From Nevskia sp. (GTDB lineage: Bacteria > Pseudomonadota > Gammaproteobacteria > Nevskiales > Nevskiaceae): DNA of 64,000 bases. Each line of letters starts with the position of its first letter. The first letter of the stretch is position 1. The translations under genes and the position numbers were made by a program. Shown here piece after piece: positions 45,490-54,259 of this stretch. Location: assembly GCA_023229645.1 (NCBI GenBank), contig JALNYU010000022.1:3714-67713 (forward strand), written 5' to 3'. The notes under the pieces are model-generated. The model had not been told where the DNA came from, searched no databases, and saw nothing but the letters and a program-made list of their open reading frames with translations.

Positions 45490-47496
45490 ATGTCACCCAC
45501 CGATCGCCCCGAAGCACCCGAGGTGCGCCTGCGCAGTAATACGGTCACGATCATCGGCCAGACGGAAGGCCCGAAGATCCAGTCGATCACCTACGTTCCC
45601 AACTCCTTGGTGATTAGCGACGGACAACCCTCGGAAACGCCACCGACGATAGTCGGGACCAGCGGAACGCCCTTTACGATTACGTTGGAGGCCGGGCGGA
45701 AAAAAACGGCCGAGGTCGCAATTCAATTCAACACCGTCACTGGCGGCAGTGCTTCGGCATATGCGCCGTCTGGCGGCGGTGATGGAGTGCCAGAAGAACT
45801 GAATTTCTTTTTCGCCGTCACCCTCCAATTTACCGACGGCGGTTCTGCCACGGTTTATCTGGCGCAGGGCAACTACGCACTGACCAACAATTGGTGGATC
45901 GGTGGCTCGCCGATATTGAGCCAGGTGACGCCGCGATTGCGCTACACGCAGGGGAATTCGGTGTACACCTGGGCGCTGTCTGGCGATCATGAAAGTTTTA
46001 CGTTGCAGCAGACAAACGTTCGGCCGCTATCGCCGATCAAAAATGTTTTTGTGCTGATGTTGGAGAACCATTCGTTTGACAACATCTTCGCGCGTTCGGG
46101 AATTCCCGGCATCATCGCCGCGACCGATGCCAACAGTAATGTCTACAACGGGACAACCTATCACTTCAGCGGCAACGCGCCCGGCGCGATGCCAACCGAT
46201 CCTGGGCACGAGTTTCCCGATGTGTTGGAGCAACTCGCGGGAGTCGGGGCCGTTTATCATCCAAATGGCGATTACCCGAGCATCAACAATTCCGGCTTTG
46301 CCGCGAATTACGCAGTAACGACGACCGAAGGGCCGGCGCCATCAGCGGCGGATATCGGCGACATCATGGCTGGTTTCGATACCGAGCAGCAGCTCCTCGG
46401 TATTTACGCGCTAGCCAAGAATTTCGTGCTGTGTGACCAGTGGTTTTCCTCGCTGCCGGGACCAACGTGGCCGAACCGATTCTTCTTGCACGGAGCTTCG
46501 TCGAACGGGCTTGACCACAGCCCGAGCAGCATTGAAATTGCCGAGTGGGAAGCACTCGATGGCTTCCGCTACCCGCGGGGGTCTATTTTCGATGCGATGA
46601 CCGCGGCAACCGTGACTTGGCGCTTGTATCACGACAACAGTGGGCCGTTAGAAGGCACGGTTTCGCAAGTTTCGGCGATCCATAAAATCGATTTGGAAAA
46701 TGTCCATGCGCTGTCTGATTTCATCTCCGGCGTGCAGAGCGGTGACTACCCTTACGAATACACGTTTATCGAACCGAATTATGGTGACGTTATTAACGGC
46801 AGCTACGAAGGGGGCTCTTCGCAGCATCCCAAGGATGATGTTGCTGCCGGTGACGCGCTGGTCGCCAAAGTCTACGAGGCGATCCGCAACTCGCCGCTAT
46901 GGGAATCGAGCCTGCTGATTGTGACCTACGACGAACACGGCGGCTTTTACGACCACGTTGCGCCGGGTCAAGTCGTACCGCCAAACGACGATAGCAGCAG
47001 CAAGTACAACCGTTACGGGTTCAATTTCTCGCAATATGGTGTGCGGGTGCCGGCGGTGGTGATTTCGCCGTGGCTTGCTTCGGGCGTTGATCACACCGTC
47101 TACGATCACGCCTCGGCATTGGCGACACTGGAATGGTTATTTGGCCTCGGCCCGCTGACCGAGCGGGACGCCGTGGCGAACAGCCTGCACGCGCTGATTG
47201 CGCCGACCCTGAGAACCGACACGCCAACGCAACTGCCGCGTCCCGCCTCTGCACCGCAGCCCAAGCCACAGCTGACGGCGGAAGCCCGCGCCGCGCTCGA
47301 TCTGCAGCCGGTGCCGGACGGCGGCACCTTGACCGGCATGCTCGGCGTGCTGCTGAAAGCCGATAGCCGCCTCAACGGTGCTGACGCCGCGCGAACGCGC
47401 TTTAGCAGCGTCAAGACCCGCGGCGATGCTCGCGCCTACTTTCATGAAGTGATGACAAAAGTGGCCGTAGCACGGGCGGCGAAAGCGGCTGAGTAA
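45490..47496 (+). CDS. phospholipase C / acid-phosphatase-type phosphoesterase
   Basis: A 668-residue phosphoesterase-family protein. The N-terminal 180 residues are beta-rich and unrelated to the catalytic domain. The catalytic part begins with the metal-binding motif NVFVLMLENHSFDNIFA near residue 185. It continues with ALAKNFVLCDQWFSSLPGPTWPNRFF and TYDEHGGFYDHVAPG, which are conserved in PLC/AcpA-like enzymes, and ends its core with VPAVVISPWL and DHASALATLEWLFGL. There is no signal peptide or Tat motif at the start. The family hydrolyses phosphodiesters or phosphomonoesters; substrate unknown. AAGGGA precedes the ATG at 45490. Confidence 0.85.
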   Translation: MSPTDRPEAPEVRLRSNTVTIIGQTEGPKIQSITYVPNSLVISDGQPSETPPTIVGTSGTPFTITLEAGRKKTAEVAIQFNTVTGGSASAYAPSGGGDGVPEELNFFFAVTLQFTDGGSATVYLAQGNYALTNNWWIGGSPILSQVTPRLRYTQGNSVYTWALSGDHESFTLQQTNVRPLSPIKNVFVLMLENHSFDNIFARSGIPGIIAATDANSNVYNGTTYHFSGNAPGAMPTDPGHEFPDVLEQLAGVGAVYHPNGDYPSINNSGFAANYAVTTTEGPAPSAADIGDIMAGFDTEQQLLGIYALAKNFVLCDQWFSSLPGPTWPNRFFLHGASSNGLDHSPSSIEIAEWEALDGFRYPRGSIFDAMTAATVTWRLYHDNSGPLEGTVSQVSAIHKIDLENVHALSDFISGVQSGDYPYEYTFIEPNYGDVINGSYEGGSSQHPKDDVAAGDALVAKVYEAIRNSPLWESSLLIVTYDEHGGFYDHVAPGQVVPPNDDSSSKYNRYGFNFSQYGVRVPAVVISPWLASGVDHTVYDHASALATLEWLFGLGPLTERDAVANSLHALIAPTLRTDTPTQLPRPASAPQPKPQLTAEARAALDLQPVPDGGTLTGMLGVLLKADSRLNGADAARTRFSSVKTRGDARAYFHEVMTKVAVARAAKAAE

Positions 47497-47501
47497 CCGA
47501 A

Positions 47502-47774
47502 CTACTGCGCCGCTTCTTCCGGCGTTTTAGCGATGATCGATAGCGCGTGGATTTCGGTTTGCATCATCGTACCGAGCGTCGCGTAAATCAGCCGGTGACG
47601 GGCGATTGGGGTGAGGCCGGCGAACGCGGCGCTGACAATCCGCAGATTGTAGTGCCCGCCTTTTTCCGCTCCGGCATGGCCGGCGTGGCGGTGGCTATCG
47701 TCGTCGATTTCAATTTGCGTCGGCTGCAATGCCGCGACCAAAGTGCGGCGAATCCGGTCAATGCGCGTCGTCAT
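47502..47774 (-). CDS. BolA-family protein
   Basis: A 90-residue BolA-fold protein. The signature includes IEIDDDSHRHAGHAGAEKGGHYNLRIVS, with His residues used to share a 2Fe-2S cluster with monothiol glutaredoxins, then LTPIARHRLIYATLGTMMQTEIHALSI. It overlaps the yciB gene by 17 bp, so the two are translated as an operon. In Pseudomonas the same pair (yciB-like and bolA-like) occurs. Confidence 0.9.
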   Translation of the reverse strand: MTTRIDRIRRTLVAALQPTQIEIDDDSHRHAGHAGAEKGGHYNLRIVSAAFAGLTPIARHRLIYATLGTMMQTEIHALSIIAKTPEEAAQ

Positions 47775-48309
47775 GGTTGGGCTCAGTGACTAAATAGCGC
47801 GATAAAAACGGCGCGTGCAGCAGCAAAAACACGAATGGCAGCACGGTGAAGCTGATGAATTTCCAGGTCACCCAGGTCGCCTCGCTGAAATTTTTTGCGA
47901 TATAGAAATTCACCGCCGCGAGCAGCAAATAATAAATGCCCCAGGCGGCGTTCACACGGCGCCAAACCGCATCCGGCATCACGATCATTTGCTGCGGCAG
48001 GCGTGCGAGCAGCACTTTGTCGCCAAAGAAATGGCTGCTGAGCAGGGCGGCACCGAATGCGGCGTAGATCGCTGTTGGTTTGAACTTAACGAAATCGGGA
48101 TCGTGCAGCCACAGTGTCAGACCACCGAGCACAGTGACGACAACGGCAATCGCAAGCTGCATTTTCGGCATCCGCCGCGTCCGTACCCAGGTGTAGATCA
48201 CCAGCGCGATGCACGCCGCGATTAACACCGCCGTTGCCGGATACAGCCCGTAAAAAGCGTAGACGCCGACGAAGAGTAGGGCGGGGATGGTGTCGATCAG
48301 TGCGTTCAT
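47758..48309 (-). CDS. yciB: septation/inner-membrane protein YciB
   Basis: Integral inner-membrane protein with five predicted TM helices, 183 residues (family usual about 180). Features: MNALIDTIPALLFVGVYAFYG at the N-terminus, GLTLWLHDPDFVKFKPTAIYAAFG, and WRRVNAAWGIYYLLLAAVNFYIA. YciB works in cell-envelope maintenance and interacts with division and elongation proteins in E. coli. It is the first gene of the pair with the BolA-like gene. Confidence 0.93.
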   Translation of the reverse strand: MNALIDTIPALLFVGVYAFYGLYPATAVLIAACIALVIYTWVRTRRMPKMQLAIAVVVTVLGGLTLWLHDPDFVKFKPTAIYAAFGAALLSSHFFGDKVLLARLPQQMIVMPDAVWRRVNAAWGIYYLLLAAVNFYIAKNFSEATWVTWKFISFTVLPFVFLLLHAPFLSRYLVTEPNHDDAH

Positions 48310-48588
48310 TCAGGCGTGATATTCGAAACGTAAATTTTGGGGAAGCGGGTGTGCGGCGGTGTTGTGGCATAAGCCGGTACGCCACTGCAAGAATCGCGCG
48401 GCATGGCGGCTGTGGTCAGCGCTGTAGCGATAAACGGCGTTGATGATCGGCGTAACAGGACGCCCGAACCGGAATTCGGCAACGGGATTCCGGCGTGACG
48501 GCTGCAGAACCCGCGTCCTTAGAGGCTGTGACGGCGTGGCGGCGCGATTATAGCCGGCAGCGCCAGTAAAGCATGGGACAATAGCGGC

Positions 48589-49224
48589 ATGGCAATCGAA
48601 TGGTTGGAGCTACACCCGGTGGATCCGCAGAAGCGCTGGCTGCAACGCGCGGCGGACTGCGTTCGCGGCGGCGGCGTGATCGCCTATCCGACGGATTCCT
48701 GCTACGCGCTGGGCTGCAGAACGGGCGATAAAGACGCCGCCGAGCGGATCCGCAAAATTCGGCAATTCGATCGGCATCACTTGTTCACGCTGGTCTGTCG
48801 CGATCTGGCCGAGATCGCCAACTACGCGCGCGTCGACAACTGGCAGTACCGGTTGTTGCGACAACTGACGCCGGGCCCGTACACCGTAATTCTGGAAGCG
48901 ACCAAAGAAGTGCCGCGCCGTTTGCAGCACGAAAAGCGCAAGACCATCGGCATCCGCGTGCCGGAACACAAGGCGGCACACGCGCTGCTGGATTTGCTCG
49001 GCGAGCCGATGCTCAGCTGTACGCTGCAGTTTCCGGATGCCGACGAGCCGGTTGGTGATCCCAACGATTACCGGCAAGCGTTAGAGCAATCGGTTGATCT
49101 GGTTCTGGATGGCGGGACGTGCGGCATCATGCCAACCACGGTGCTCGACCTCAGTGGCGCGACGCCATTGCTGCTGCGCCAAGGCCTCGGCGACGTTTCG
49201 ATGCTCGGCCTATCCGAGGCTTGA
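48589..49224 (+). CDS. yciO: YciO-type Sua5/YrdC-family protein
   Basis: A 211-residue YrdC-fold protein. The sequence follows E. coli YciO closely: HPVDPQKRWLQRAADCVRGG, GVIAYPTDSCYALGCRTGDKDA, HHLFTLVCRDLAEI, VPRRLQHEKRKTIGIRVPE and a final PTTVLDLSGATPLLLRQGLGD. TsaC/Sua5 make threonylcarbamoyl-AMP for tRNA t6A; YciO has the same fold, but its cellular role is less certain. It opens the yciO - protease - trpS - scpA - scpB - rluB gene order also seen in Pseudomonas. Confidence 0.9.
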   Translation: MAIEWLELHPVDPQKRWLQRAADCVRGGGVIAYPTDSCYALGCRTGDKDAAERIRKIRQFDRHHLFTLVCRDLAEIANYARVDNWQYRLLRQLTPGPYTVILEATKEVPRRLQHEKRKTIGIRVPEHKAAHALLDLLGEPMLSCTLQFPDADEPVGDPNDYRQALEQSVDLVLDGGTCGIMPTTVLDLSGATPLLLRQGLGDVSMLGLSEA

Positions 49225-49251
49225 ATAGGCCGCGCCCCGTATAATCGCCGT

Positions 49252-49911
49252 ATGGATCTCCAATTATTGGTACAAAAGCTCGCGGTTTGGGCGCTGCCGG
49301 TCATTTTTGCGATCACGCTGCACGAGGTCGCCCACGGCTGGGTGGCACGTTCGCTGGGTGATCCGACTGCCGCGCAACTGGGTCGTCTGAGTTTGAATCC
49401 GCTCAAGCACGTTGATCCGATTGGGACCGTGCTGGTGCCTGGATTTTTACTGCTGCTCGGCGGTTTCATGATGGGCTGGGCCAAGCCGGTGCCGGTGGAC
49501 TGGCGCAATTTTAAAAGTCCGCGTAAGGACATGGCGATCGTCGCCGTTGCTGGGCCGTTGTCGAATCTCGCGATGGCCATCGTCTGGGGCATTGTTTTTA
49601 AGCTTGCCGCGAGTACCGGCGCCGTCGAAGGCACTTGGTATGGCGTCATGCAGATGGGCAAGGCCGGCATTCTGATCAACGTATCGCTGATGGTGCTGAA
49701 CCTGCTGCCACTGCCGCCGCTCGACGGTGGCCGCGTGCTCGTCGGCTTATTGCCGGCGCGCGCTGCCTATAAAGTCGCGCAAATTGAGCCCTACGGCATG
49801 GTGATTCTGTTGGTGCTGATCGCTACCGGCGTACTCAGCACGATCTTGTACTGGCCTTATGTGCTGTCGTTGCTCGGCATTAATTCCTTGCTCAGCCTTA
49901 CCCTTTTCTAA
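49252..49911 (+). CDS. site-2 protease family (M50) membrane metalloprotease
   Basis: A 219-residue intramembrane protein with the zinc motif HEVAHGW near residue 22 and the third ligand motif NLLPLPPLDGGRVL near residue 150. TM helices include FAITLHEVAHGWVA, TVLVPGFLLLLGGFMMGW, MAIVAVAGPLSNLAMAIVWG, and a C-terminal pair. No PDZ domain is present, placing it in the short bacterial S2P group. Substrates are unknown. It is 12 bp from trpS, in the usual neighbourhood. Confidence 0.9.
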   Translation: MDLQLLVQKLAVWALPVIFAITLHEVAHGWVARSLGDPTAAQLGRLSLNPLKHVDPIGTVLVPGFLLLLGGFMMGWAKPVPVDWRNFKSPRKDMAIVAVAGPLSNLAMAIVWGIVFKLAASTGAVEGTWYGVMQMGKAGILINVSLMVLNLLPLPPLDGGRVLVGLLPARAAYKVAQIEPYGMVILLVLIATGVLSTILYWPYVLSLLGINSLLSLTLF

Positions 49912-49923
49912 ACTCTTTAATCA

Positions 49924-50934
49924 GTGAACAACCGCCCCACCGTTTTATCCGGCATCCAGCCGTCTGGCCGTTTGACCCTCGGCAACTACCTCGGCGCAAT
50001 CAAAAATTGGCTGCCGCTGTCGGCGACGCACGATTGCTACTACATGCTGGTCGATCTACACGCGATCACCGTGCGGCAAGATCCAGCGGTGCTGCGCGAG
50101 CGCTGCTACGAGTTTCTTGCGCTGTACATCGCCTGCGGGCTTGATCCGAAAAACAACGTGCTGTTCGTCCAAAGCCACGTTGCAGCCCATGCGCGGCTGA
50201 GCTGGGTGCTGAACTGCTACACGCAGTTTGGTGAGCTGAGCCGGATGACGCAGTTCAAGGATAAAAGCGCGAAGCACGTCGATAACATTAACGCCGGGCT
50301 ATTCGGATATCCGGTGCTGATGGCGGCGGATATCCTGCTTTACGACGCTACGCACGTGCCGGTGGGCGACGATCAGAAGCAGCATTTGGAGCTGACGCGC
50401 GACATTGCGCAGCGCTTCAACAACATCTACGGCGCGCCGAAGCACGAGATTTTCGTGGTTCCGGAGCCGATGATCCCGCCGGTCGGCGCGCGCATCATGG
50501 GCTTGCAGGATCCGACGGCGAAGATGAGCAAGTCTGACGATGCCGAAACCAATGCGCTGTACTTGCTCGATCCGCCGGACACGATCACGCGCAAAATCAA
50601 ACGCGCCGTGACCGATGTCGGTGCCGAAGTGCGTTTCGACATTGCCGAAAAGCCGGGCGTGTCGAATTTGTTATCGATACTCGCTGCGACCACCGGCGAA
50701 AGTATCCCCGCACTCGAGGAACGCTTCGCCGGTTCGCAATACGGCGCGTTCAAAGCCGCCGTTGCTGAGGCCGTTGTCGAGTGTTTGAAGCCGGTGCAAG
50801 CGCGTTACCAAGAACTGCGCGAAGACCGCGACGGCTTGCTGGCCGTATTGCGTGACGGCGCCGAGCGCGCGGCCGTCCGTGCCGACGCCACGCTCAAGCG
50901 CGTTCACGAGGCCTTGGGCTTTATTCCGGAATGA
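49924..50934 (+). CDS. trpS: tryptophanyl-tRNA synthetase
   Basis: Charges tRNA(Trp). Class Ic synthetase of 336 residues with the HIGH-like SGIQPSGRLTLGNYLGAI, DLHAITVRQDP, ADILLYDATHVPVGDDQKQHLELTRDIA, and the KMSKS motif in LQDPTAKMSKSDD. The start is GTG. Its stop overlaps the scpA start (ATGA at 50931). Confidence 0.97.
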   Translation: MNNRPTVLSGIQPSGRLTLGNYLGAIKNWLPLSATHDCYYMLVDLHAITVRQDPAVLRERCYEFLALYIACGLDPKNNVLFVQSHVAAHARLSWVLNCYTQFGELSRMTQFKDKSAKHVDNINAGLFGYPVLMAADILLYDATHVPVGDDQKQHLELTRDIAQRFNNIYGAPKHEIFVVPEPMIPPVGARIMGLQDPTAKMSKSDDAETNALYLLDPPDTITRKIKRAVTDVGAEVRFDIAEKPGVSNLLSILAATTGESIPALEERFAGSQYGAFKAAVAEAVVECLKPVQARYQELREDRDGLLAVLRDGAERAAVRADATLKRVHEALGFIPE

Positions 50935-51764
50935 CCGAGGCGGCCGACAGCGCAGTTGCGGTTGCCGCCGAGCACCGCGCGCCGGTCGTCAACGGTCAGA
51001 CGCTGGCGCAGATGCCGGATGATCTGTACATCCCGCCGGATGCGCTGGAGGTCTTTCTCGAAACCTTTGAAGGCCCGCTCGATCTGCTGCTGTATCTGAT
51101 CCGGCGCCAGAACGTCGATATTCTCGATATTCCGGTGCTGAAGATCACACAGCAGTACATGGAATACATCCGTTTGATGCGCGAGCTGCGGCTGGAATTG
51201 GCCGCGGAATATTTGGTGATGGCCGCGTGGCTGGCGGAAATAAAATCGCGCATTCTGCTACCGAAACCGCCCGCCGATCATGATGATCCAGAAGGCGACC
51301 CGCGCATGGAGCTGGTGCGACGCCTGCAGGAATACGAGCGCTTCAAAACCGCAGCCGAAAATCTCGATGCCTTGCCCCGCGTCGGCCGCGAAATCGTGGT
51401 CGCCAAAGCGCCACCGGAGCGTTTGGAGAGCAGCCAGCCGCTGCCGGTGCCAGGCCTGCGCGAGCTGATGCTAGCGTTCCGGGATGTGCTCAATCGCGCC
51501 GCCATGTTTACCCACCACACGGTTGCGCGCGAGCCGCTTTCGGTGCGCGAGCGCATGAGCCGCGTGCTAGAGCAAGTGCGCGACGGCGCCAGCCGCTTCG
51601 AAGATTTGATCGACCCCAGCGAAGGCCGGGCGGGGATCGTCGTTTGCCTGCTGGCGGTACTGGAATTGGTGAAATCGGCGCTGCTGCAGATCGCGCAGGA
51701 CGCGCCGTTTGCGCCGCTGCGGCTCGGTACGCCGGCGGCGGAGCCGACGCTCGAAGACGCATGA
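50931..51764 (+). CDS. scpA: segregation and condensation protein A
   Basis: Kleisin subunit that bridges the SMC heads. 277 residues: the N-terminal helical domain FEGPLDLLLYLIRRQNVDILDIPVLKITQQY, then AAEYLVMAAWLAEIKSRILLP, and a C-terminal winged helix (GRAGIVVCLLAVLELVKSALLQI). The smc gene is 8.6 kb upstream. scpB is not adjacent: two ABC transporter genes are inserted, joined to scpA by ATGA overlap at 51761. Confidence 0.95.
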   Translation: MTEAADSAVAVAAEHRAPVVNGQTLAQMPDDLYIPPDALEVFLETFEGPLDLLLYLIRRQNVDILDIPVLKITQQYMEYIRLMRELRLELAAEYLVMAAWLAEIKSRILLPKPPADHDDPEGDPRMELVRRLQEYERFKTAAENLDALPRVGREIVVAKAPPERLESSQPLPVPGLRELMLAFRDVLNRAAMFTHHTVAREPLSVRERMSRVLEQVRDGASRFEDLIDPSEGRAGIVVCLLAVLELVKSALLQIAQDAPFAPLRLGTPAAEPTLEDA

Positions 51765-52549
51765 CCGCCGCGCCGACAAACGCCGCAGCGACGCTGCAGC
51801 TACGTGCGGTGGCGAAACGCTATGGCGACAAAACGGCCGTCGCCGCGCTCGATCTCACGTTGTATCCCGGCGAGTTCTATGCCTTGCTCGGCGCCAACGG
51901 TGCCGGCAAAACAACGACGCTGCGGATGATCGCCGGCCTGCTACAGCCGGACGCCGGCAGCATCTCCCTTTGCGGCCACGACCTCGCCACGGCGCCGGTG
52001 CTGGCGAAGCAAAAGCTGGCGTTTCTGCCCGATGAGCCGCTGCTCTACGGCAAACTGCGCTGCAGCGAATACCTCGAATTTATCGCCGGGTTATGGCAGA
52101 TAGACCCGACCCAGGCCGCGAAACGCGGTGAAGAGCTGCTGCGTTGGCTAGAGTTATGGCCGCAACGTGACAACTACTGCGATAGCCTTTCGCGCGGCAT
52201 GCAGCAAAAGCTGACGTTGGTCGGCGCGTTGATTCACGCGCCACAGGTGCTGATTCTGGACGAGCCACTGACCGGGCTCGACGCCGCATCATCGCGCAAG
52301 GTCAAAGATTTACTGGCGCAGCTGGCGCGCGACGGCCTAACGGTGCTGTTCACAACCCACATTCTCGAAGTCGCCGAGCGGCTGGCAACGCGCATCGGCT
52401 TGATCCGCGCCGGCCAACTGATCGCCGAAGGCAGCCTCGATGAATTGCGCGCGCGCTTTGGCGCCTCGGACAGCACGTTGGAAGACGTCTTTTTATCGGC
52501 AACGTTTGATGGTGCCGAAGCGCTCGGCGCAGTCGGGCGCACCGTATGA
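51761..52549 (+). CDS. ABC transporter ATP-binding protein
   Basis: A 262-residue ATPase of the multidrug/ABC-2 exporter type. Walker A is GANGAGKTTTLRMIAG, the Q-loop in LAFLPDEPLLYGKL, the signature LSRGMQQKLTLVGALIHAPQ (LSRGM for LSGGQ), Walker B VLILDEPLTGLD, and the H-loop in LFTTHILEVAERL. The start ATG overlaps the scpA stop; the long in-frame extension lies in scpA. It overlaps the permease gene by ATGA. Cargo is unknown. Confidence 0.92.
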   Translation: MTAAPTNAAATLQLRAVAKRYGDKTAVAALDLTLYPGEFYALLGANGAGKTTTLRMIAGLLQPDAGSISLCGHDLATAPVLAKQKLAFLPDEPLLYGKLRCSEYLEFIAGLWQIDPTQAAKRGEELLRWLELWPQRDNYCDSLSRGMQQKLTLVGALIHAPQVLILDEPLTGLDAASSRKVKDLLAQLARDGLTVLFTTHILEVAERLATRIGLIRAGQLIAEGSLDELRARFGASDSTLEDVFLSATFDGAEALGAVGRTV

Positions 52550-54072
52550 AATTGGCGCCCGGCGGCCTGCCGTGGCTGGTGTTTTGGGATGTGCGCATTC
52601 GCACCCGCACTTACGGTTTCGGCGGCCGGCCGTTGCTGGCGTTGCTGATTTACGGCGGGCTGATCGCCGCGGTACACGGCGGCGCTTGGTTGTTGTTACG
52701 CCGCTTCGGGCTCAATCGGCCAATTGATCTCGCTGCACCCGCGCTGATCGCGATCTACGCTGAGCTACTACTGCTGCTGTTCGCATTCATGCTGATGGCG
52801 GCGATCGCCAGCAGCTTCCGGCTGCTGCATTCCGGCCGCGCGCTGACCTTGCAGCTCGGCAGCCCGCTGCCGTTCGGGCGCGTGCTGTTGGCGCAGGTGC
52901 TGAGTTTGGTGTTTAGCACGTGGTCGATTCCGCTGTTGTTTGCGATCCCGGTGGCGAATGTCAGCGCGCTGCTCGGCCAGCCGGTACTGCTGCTGATTTA
53001 TCCGGTGACGATTGCACTGGCGGTTTGCGCGCAGGCGCTGACGCTGCTGTTCGCGAGCGGTTTGTTGCGGCTGTTCGGCGTGGTTCGGATGCGGCGGCTG
53101 ATGCCGTACATCCAAGCAATCGTGCCGTTGCTGATCGTTACGCTGAATCTTTTCGAGCGCGGCAACCCGCGGTCTCAGACGCATAACGCCGACTTCGGGC
53201 AATGGTTTGAAATCCTGGCGGCGCCGATGCGGTTGCCCGCGCGGGCGATTGCCGGTGAGCCGGTGGCGCTGGCGGCTTTGCTCGTCGTCGCCGGCCTACT
53301 GCTGTGGCTGGCTTTGCGCGCGGCCAGCCGCGGCGTGCGGGTGGCGTTGACCACGCCGGATACCGTTGCGGCGCCGGCGGCACGGCGGCAATCCGCATCG
53401 GCCGGACTACGGTTTCAGCGCGGCCTGCTGCGGGCAATGGTGTTGAAGGAATGGCGCACGACGGTACGCGAACCGCGCTTGGCGATTTCTCTGTTAGCAA
53501 CACCGTTGTTTGTCCTGCCGCTGTTCTATAGCCGCTTGTTCACCGGCCAGTTTTCACCGTCGATGGCGGTCGTCGCGGCCTTGCTCGCCACCGCCCAGCT
53601 TTGTCAGCGGACCGCGAACTTAACGATCAGCGCTGAAGAAGCGCCCGCCTTGCTCGGCTCTGCGCCGCAAGCGCGCGGTCGCATCATCGCGTATAAATGC
53701 GCCGCAGCGCTGCTGCCGGTGATCGGTTTGATGTCGATCGCAGCAGTTTGGATCGGCTACTACGATCCTTGGCGCGGCATGGTTTGCTTTGTTTGCGGCC
53801 TCGGCGCTTCGTTCTGCTTATGCGCGATTGAAGTGGCACGGCCGTACCCGGCGCCCCGGCGTTCGTTCGTGCAAGTTACCGCGGGTCGGCGCAAACGCAA
53901 TCCGCTCGATATTTTGGCGATCTTATTTGTTGAACTCGGCTGGGCTGCTGGCGCTTGGTTTCTGGCCGAGCGCAGCCTCTGGGGCGCGTTGATCGTATTC
54001 GGCGTGCTCGTTGTGCCGTTCCTGCAGTGGTGGCGAGACGCCAACAAGCAGTCGTTGCTGGGTTATTATTGA
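52546..54072 (+). CDS. ABC-2-type exporter permease
   Basis: A 508-residue integral membrane protein with about ten to twelve hydrophobic segments (for example LLALLIYGGLIAAV, AELLLLLFAFMLMAAIA, LAALLVVAGLLLWLALRAA, LIVFGVLVVPFLQWW). A gene immediately upstream codes for its ATPase. The sequence is low in recognisable motifs, as for many ABC-2 permeases. The pair is translationally coupled to scpA. Substrate unknown. Confidence 0.82.
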   Translation: MKLAPGGLPWLVFWDVRIRTRTYGFGGRPLLALLIYGGLIAAVHGGAWLLLRRFGLNRPIDLAAPALIAIYAELLLLLFAFMLMAAIASSFRLLHSGRALTLQLGSPLPFGRVLLAQVLSLVFSTWSIPLLFAIPVANVSALLGQPVLLLIYPVTIALAVCAQALTLLFASGLLRLFGVVRMRRLMPYIQAIVPLLIVTLNLFERGNPRSQTHNADFGQWFEILAAPMRLPARAIAGEPVALAALLVVAGLLLWLALRAASRGVRVALTTPDTVAAPAARRQSASAGLRFQRGLLRAMVLKEWRTTVREPRLAISLLATPLFVLPLFYSRLFTGQFSPSMAVVAALLATAQLCQRTANLTISAEEAPALLGSAPQARGRIIAYKCAAALLPVIGLMSIAAVWIGYYDPWRGMVCFVCGLGASFCLCAIEVARPYPAPRRSFVQVTAGRRKRNPLDILAILFVELGWAAGAWFLAERSLWGALIVFGVLVVPFLQWWRDANKQSLLGYY

Positions 54073-54083
54073 TTGGGTTTCTC

Positions 54084-54096
54084 GGCATTAAATGCC
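54084..54096. repeat. short hairpin after the permease gene
   Basis: GGCATT-A-AATGCC, 12 bp past the permease stop. It may be part of a weak terminator; no T-run. Confidence 0.35.
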
Positions 54097-54161
54097 GCAG
54101 CAGCAGCTGACTGAGCGCATTGGTTCGGAGTAAGGCGCACAGAAACCACGTCGATTATTTC

Positions 54162-54254
54162 ATTGTTGAGTCGGCAATGCGCAGTGTCTTGCGTTGCTCG
54201 ATCCCAAGCCAATTCCATTATTTTGTTCAATGGTTTCGTGCCGACTCAAGCAAT
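54162..54254. repeat. 93-bp element with inverted ends upstream of scpB
   Basis: The left end ATTGTTGAGTCGGCA and right end TGCCGACTCAAGCAAT are inverted repeats (11 bp perfect core TTGAGTCGGCA). Length and end sequence resemble the two units before rubrerythrin (TTATTGATTCGGCCA). It ends six bases before the proposed scpB start. Confidence 0.5.
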
Positions 54255-54259
54255 AAACG

